This document shows positions 61,158 through 64,000 of a stretch of 64,000 bases of DNA, piece after piece. This DNA is from Streptomyces sp. NBC_00306 (GTDB lineage Bacteria; Actinomycetota; Actinomycetes; Streptomycetales; Streptomycetaceae). A program made the translations under genes and the position numbers. Location of the stretch: assembly GCF_036169555.1 (NCBI RefSeq), contig NZ_CP108032.1:7502001-7566000 (forward strand), read 5' to 3'. A model generated the notes under the pieces. It had not been told where the DNA came from and did no database searches. It was given only the letters and a program-made list of their open reading frames with translations. Each line of letters opens with the position of its first letter. Position 1 is the first letter of the stretch.

Positions 61158-63551
61158 TCAGACGAACCTCCACAGATGGTCCGCCGTCCCGTTGTCGGCG
61201 AACTGCACCACCTGCGCGCTGTTGGCCGTCGACATTCGGTCGACGCCCAGCACCTTGCCGCTGTGGCGGTTGCGTACTCGGTACCACCCGTCCCCGTTGT
61301 CCACCAGGGTCCACAGGTGGTCCGCGGTGCCGTTGTCCTCGTACTGGACGACCGTGGCACTGTCCGCCGTCGACATTCCGTCCACGCCGAGCACCTTTCC
61401 GCTGTGGCCGTTGCGCACGAGGAACCAGCCGTCGCCCCGGTCGACGAGCTGCCACGCGTGGTCGCCGGTGCCGGTGTTGTCGAACTGCACCACCCGGGCG
61501 CTGTTCTCGGTGGACATGCCGTCGACCGCCAGAACCTTGCCGCTGTGCTGGTTGACCACGCGCCGGAACGGTGGTTCGGGGCTCCACGCGTGACCGTCCG
61601 CCGCCGTGGTCGGGAAGGAGGTGATGCGCAGCCTTGCGGCGCCCATCGGGACGAGCGTGACCGTCTCGGCGGGCGCGGTGGAGCGCGCCGGGCTCTGCTG
61701 GAGCGGCGCGACGACGTGCTCGTCGTCGGCGATCCACTCCTCGATCCGGCGGGCGCGTGCGGTGATACCGACCGGACTGGTGGCGTGGGTGAAGGGGTTG
61801 GCCGCGAGCGGGCGCCCGGAGCGGTGGAAGACCGGCGGCACGGTCGTGTCCAGGCCGTAGTTCCACGGTGTGGTGGCGTGTACCTCGTACTCGGGGAAGC
61901 TGTCGGTGCCCGCGTAGCGCACATACTCCTCGCCGATCCGCAGGGAGTAGGTCAGCGGGCCGTGGCTGACACTCACCGCACCAAGGCCGGCGGACCACGT
62001 CCGCACCGCCGTGCGCTGGGGGAGGCGCAGTGTCACCACATCGCCGTCCGACCAGGTGCGCCGGATCTCCGCGAACGCGGGCCCGGCCGGGGCGCCGGCC
62101 ACACGGCCGTTCACGCGCAGGACGGGGTTGCGGCACCAGCCGGGGATGCGCAGACGGAGCGGGAAGGACACCCGCTCGGGGACGGACAGGGTCAGGGTGA
62201 CGGTCTCGCCGAAGGGGTAATCGGTGGTCTCGGCGACCGTCACGGTCGTGCCGTCGGCCACCACCGCGCGGACCTCGCACGGTGCGTACATCGCGGCCGC
62301 CAGGCCCTTGTCGGGGGTGGCCAGCCACAGTTCCTCGGCGAAGTACGGCCAGCCCATGCCGTAGTTGTGCGGGCAGCAGCGGTACTGGTCGATGCCCGGC
62401 TGGAACGACTGCATGGCGAAGCCGTTCTGGAACTGGCCCTGCGTCTTGCGCGCGTTGTCCAGGTCGACGCTGTTGGCGCTCGTGATGTAGTGGACGCCGG
62501 TGCCCTGCGGGTCGAGTGAGGTGGGCAGCAGGTTGAACGCCAGGTCCTCGCACCGGTCGGCCCACACGGGGTCTCCGGTGATGCGGGTGAGCAGCTCGTG
62601 GCTCGCCATGAACTCGACGATGCCGCAGGTCTCGAACCCCTGGCGGGGATCGCCGAAGCCGGGCCGGTGGTTCTCGTCGCCGGCGATGCCGCCGCCGGGG
62701 AACTGGCCGTACTCACCGAGGACACGCTCGTAGGTGCGATAGGCGGCCCGGGTCAGGGCCGGGTCACCGGTGAACTGCGCGTACTGGGCCGGCTCCCGGA
62801 ACCCCTGGGCGATGTTGACGTTGTGCGGTGTCGGGATCGTGTCGGTCCAGTTCGCGCCATGGGTGTGCATCTTCGCGGCGAGGTCGATCAGGAAGGCCTC
62901 GTTCGTACGGCGGTACAGCCACAGCGCGATGTCGAGACCGTCGCCCCAGCGGTAGGAGATCCAGCTGGTGTTGAAGGCGCCGGGGCCCTGGGTGTTCATG
63001 TAGCGCAGGAAGCGGGTCAGGAACGGGACGACGCGGGCGTCGCGCATGTGCTCCTCCCACGTCCGCAGGGCCATGAGCAGCGGCAGGAAGGGCCAGAAGT
63101 CGGGACCGCCGTTCAGCGAGGTGCGCAGCGCCCGCGGACCGAAGAAGCCGTCGCTCTGCTGGGTGGCGAGGACGGCGTCGATCCATCGGCGGGCCTTGGC
63201 AAGGGCCGCTCGGTCTCCGGTGGCCACTGCGAGAGGGACGTAGCCGCGCAGCCAGTACGGGACCTCTTCCCAGCCGCCCCGCTCCGGGTGCACCCATCCG
63301 CTGGTGTCGAAGTCGAGGAAGTGGGATCGCTCGTCCAGCCGGCCGGCGAGCCCGTTGAGCTGGAGCCGTAACTGTTCGGCGAGCCAGCCGCGTGCCCGGA
63401 TGCTGCCGGGCGGAAGTCTGTGGAAGGCGTCGGGCGCGGGCCCGGCCGTGCGGGGGGCGGCCGTGGCGCCGATGGTGAGTGGTCCACAGAGCGCGGTGGC
63501 GCCGGCGGTGAGAGCGCCGGCCCGCAGGAAGTGGCGTCGGTCGAGGGGCAT
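61158..63551 (-). CDS. secreted beta-L-arabinofuranosidase-like GH127 enzyme with ricin-type lectin repeats
   Basis: 797 aa from ATG 63551 behind AGGAG. MPLDRRHFLRAGALTAGATA is a twin-arginine signal. The (alpha/alpha)6 GH127/DUF1680 domain spans roughly 40-560. Its zinc-thiolate site is visible: Glu307 and Cys309 in GFETCGIVEF, Cys392 and Cys393 in YRCCPHNYGMG. The last 130 residues hold three copies of a 43-residue unit (HSGKVLGVDGMSTADSATVV, then DNGTADHLW), a ricin-B-like carbohydrate-binding region. It should release L-arabinofuranose from plant polymers or glycoproteins. It is downstream of a GH2 gene on the same strand. Confidence 0.88.
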   Translation of the reverse strand: MPLDRRHFLRAGALTAGATALCGPLTIGATAAPRTAGPAPDAFHRLPPGSIRARGWLAEQLRLQLNGLAGRLDERSHFLDFDTSGWVHPERGGWEEVPYWLRGYVPLAVATGDRAALAKARRWIDAVLATQQSDGFFGPRALRTSLNGGPDFWPFLPLLMALRTWEEHMRDARVVPFLTRFLRYMNTQGPGAFNTSWISYRWGDGLDIALWLYRRTNEAFLIDLAAKMHTHGANWTDTIPTPHNVNIAQGFREPAQYAQFTGDPALTRAAYRTYERVLGEYGQFPGGGIAGDENHRPGFGDPRQGFETCGIVEFMASHELLTRITGDPVWADRCEDLAFNLLPTSLDPQGTGVHYITSANSVDLDNARKTQGQFQNGFAMQSFQPGIDQYRCCPHNYGMGWPYFAEELWLATPDKGLAAAMYAPCEVRAVVADGTTVTVAETTDYPFGETVTLTLSVPERVSFPLRLRIPGWCRNPVLRVNGRVAGAPAGPAFAEIRRTWSDGDVVTLRLPQRTAVRTWSAGLGAVSVSHGPLTYSLRIGEEYVRYAGTDSFPEYEVHATTPWNYGLDTTVPPVFHRSGRPLAANPFTHATSPVGITARARRIEEWIADDEHVVAPLQQSPARSTAPAETVTLVPMGAARLRITSFPTTAADGHAWSPEPPFRRVVNQHSGKVLAVDGMSTENSARVVQFDNTGTGDHAWQLVDRGDGWFLVRNGHSGKVLGVDGMSTADSATVVQYEDNGTADHLWTLVDNGDGWYRVRNRHSGKVLGVDRMSTANSAQVVQFADNGTADHLWRFV

Positions 63552-63643
63552 GAGGGTGCTCCTGCCGGTGAGTGTCGGGGGATGGCGGCCGTGCGGGCCG
63601 GTGAGCATCGGCGAACGGGGGGGCCGGTGTCAGGGAGCCGGGC

Positions 63644-63678
63644 GGCCCGCCCGCCTCGTCGGGAGAGGCGGGCGGACC
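63644..63678 (-). terminator. terminator after the GH2 gene
   Basis: An 11-bp stem (CCGCCCGCCTC / GAGGCGGGCGG) with two further outer pairs and a seven-base loop, eight bases past the stop at 63686. It separates the GH2 and GH127 transcripts. Confidence 0.82.
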
Positions 63679-63685
63679 ACGCGGA

Positions 63686-64000
63686 TCAGGGGGCCGTGCA
63701 GGTGAGCGTGCCGTTCTCGGCGCCCTTGATCAGCGCCTCGTGCGCCGCCTTGAGGCGGCCGACATCGGACTTGACCACCTTGCGGTCGTAGGTGATCAGG
63801 CCGTTCAACTCGCCTTCCACATCGGTGATCTGGGTGTACACCGCGCCGTTGCCGCCCTTGCACGCGGCGAGTTGTCCGACCTCGTTCAGCCGATCGATGT
63901 ACACATCGGTGTACTTGTCCTTCTCGACACCGACATAGGTGTGCTGGACCGGGAAGGAGTGTCCTGGCACAGCGAGGCCGAGACCGCCGTACTCGCCGCT
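63686..64000 (-). CDS. GH2-type glycoside hydrolase, C-terminal part, cut by window edge
   Basis: About 104 C-terminal residues. SGEYGGLGLAVPGHSFPVQH, YTDVYIDRLNEVGQLAACKG and AVYTQITDVEGELNGLITYD match the end of GH2 enzymes of the beta-galactosidase/glucuronidase/arabinosidase group, where VYTQ.TDVE.E.NGL.TYDR closes the barrel. The rest lies past the right edge, so signal and active site are not seen. The next gene on this strand is the GH127 enzyme, suggesting a shared role in plant polymer breakdown. Confidence 0.8.
   Translation of the reverse strand, partial: SGEYGGLGLAVPGHSFPVQHTYVGVEKDKYTDVYIDRLNEVGQLAACKGGNGAVYTQITDVEGELNGLITYDRKVVKSDVGRLKAAHEALIKGAENGTLTCTAP

Overview
The window is a high-GC (about 70%) actinomycete chromosome segment. 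Codon use, twin-arginine and lipoprotein exports, DasR-type chitinase control, ECF42/DGPF and SigB-family regulators and a second partial nuo cluster all point to Streptomyces. It carries about 54 genes, mostly in tight operons with ATGA or TGATG overlaps. I see no insertion sequence, prophage, CRISPR array, rRNA or tRNA.

Layout. 1-13648 is an L-rhamnose island: a Tat-exported alpha-L-rhamnosidase (cut by the left edge), a leftward operon rhaT-rhaQ-rhaP-rhaS-rhaM-isomerase-like-lacI, and a rightward operon rhaI-rhaD-rhaB. The divergent promoters each have a LacI-type palindrome just downstream of the -10 box. 13773-19560 holds a YbdK-like carboxylate-amine ligase, a secreted lysyl oxidase and a GH18 chitinase with two DasR-like boxes. 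19561-22303 contains a decayed aldo/keto reductase and a second LacI regulator. 22304-28312 is a sugar ABC importer, a GH1 beta-glucosidase and a secreted DUF3131/glycoamylase-type (GH144-like) hydrolase, suggesting uptake and cleavage of beta-glucan (possibly beta-1,2) oligosaccharides.

28344-44147 is a regulatory and stress region. It holds a fused sigma/zinc-finger/membrane/CAP protein, an ECF42 sigma factor with its DGPF partner, and a three-gene redox-signalling operon (receiver-thioredoxin reductase-like fusion, cNMP-domain histidine kinase, UBP zinc finger). It also holds a DUF475 membrane protein, a PRC-barrel protein, a SigB-family sigma factor facing an RsbW-like kinase, an NhaA-DsbA fusion, cysteine-free ribosomal proteins L36, L33 and L31, and an acyltransferase. 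44229-52561 is a complex I-like operon, nuoA-X-nuoHJKLMN, without the NADH arm. Gene X encodes a histidine-rich protein that looks like degenerate NuoB plus NuoD.

52791-56292 is a CsoR-boxed copper locus (copA with a small coupled leader ORF, and a divergent secreted protein). 56381-64000 has a TetR/saccharopine dehydrogenase-like pair, a neutral ceramidase, a small secreted protein, a GH127-type beta-L-arabinofuranosidase with three lectin repeats, and the end of a GH2 enzyme.

Most promising for novelty are the single-chain sigma/anti-sigma/CAP protein, the receiver-TrxR/kinase/UBP operon, the NuoB/NuoD-like histidine-rich subunit, and the GH144-like locus. Family assignments come from motif reading only; no database search was run.
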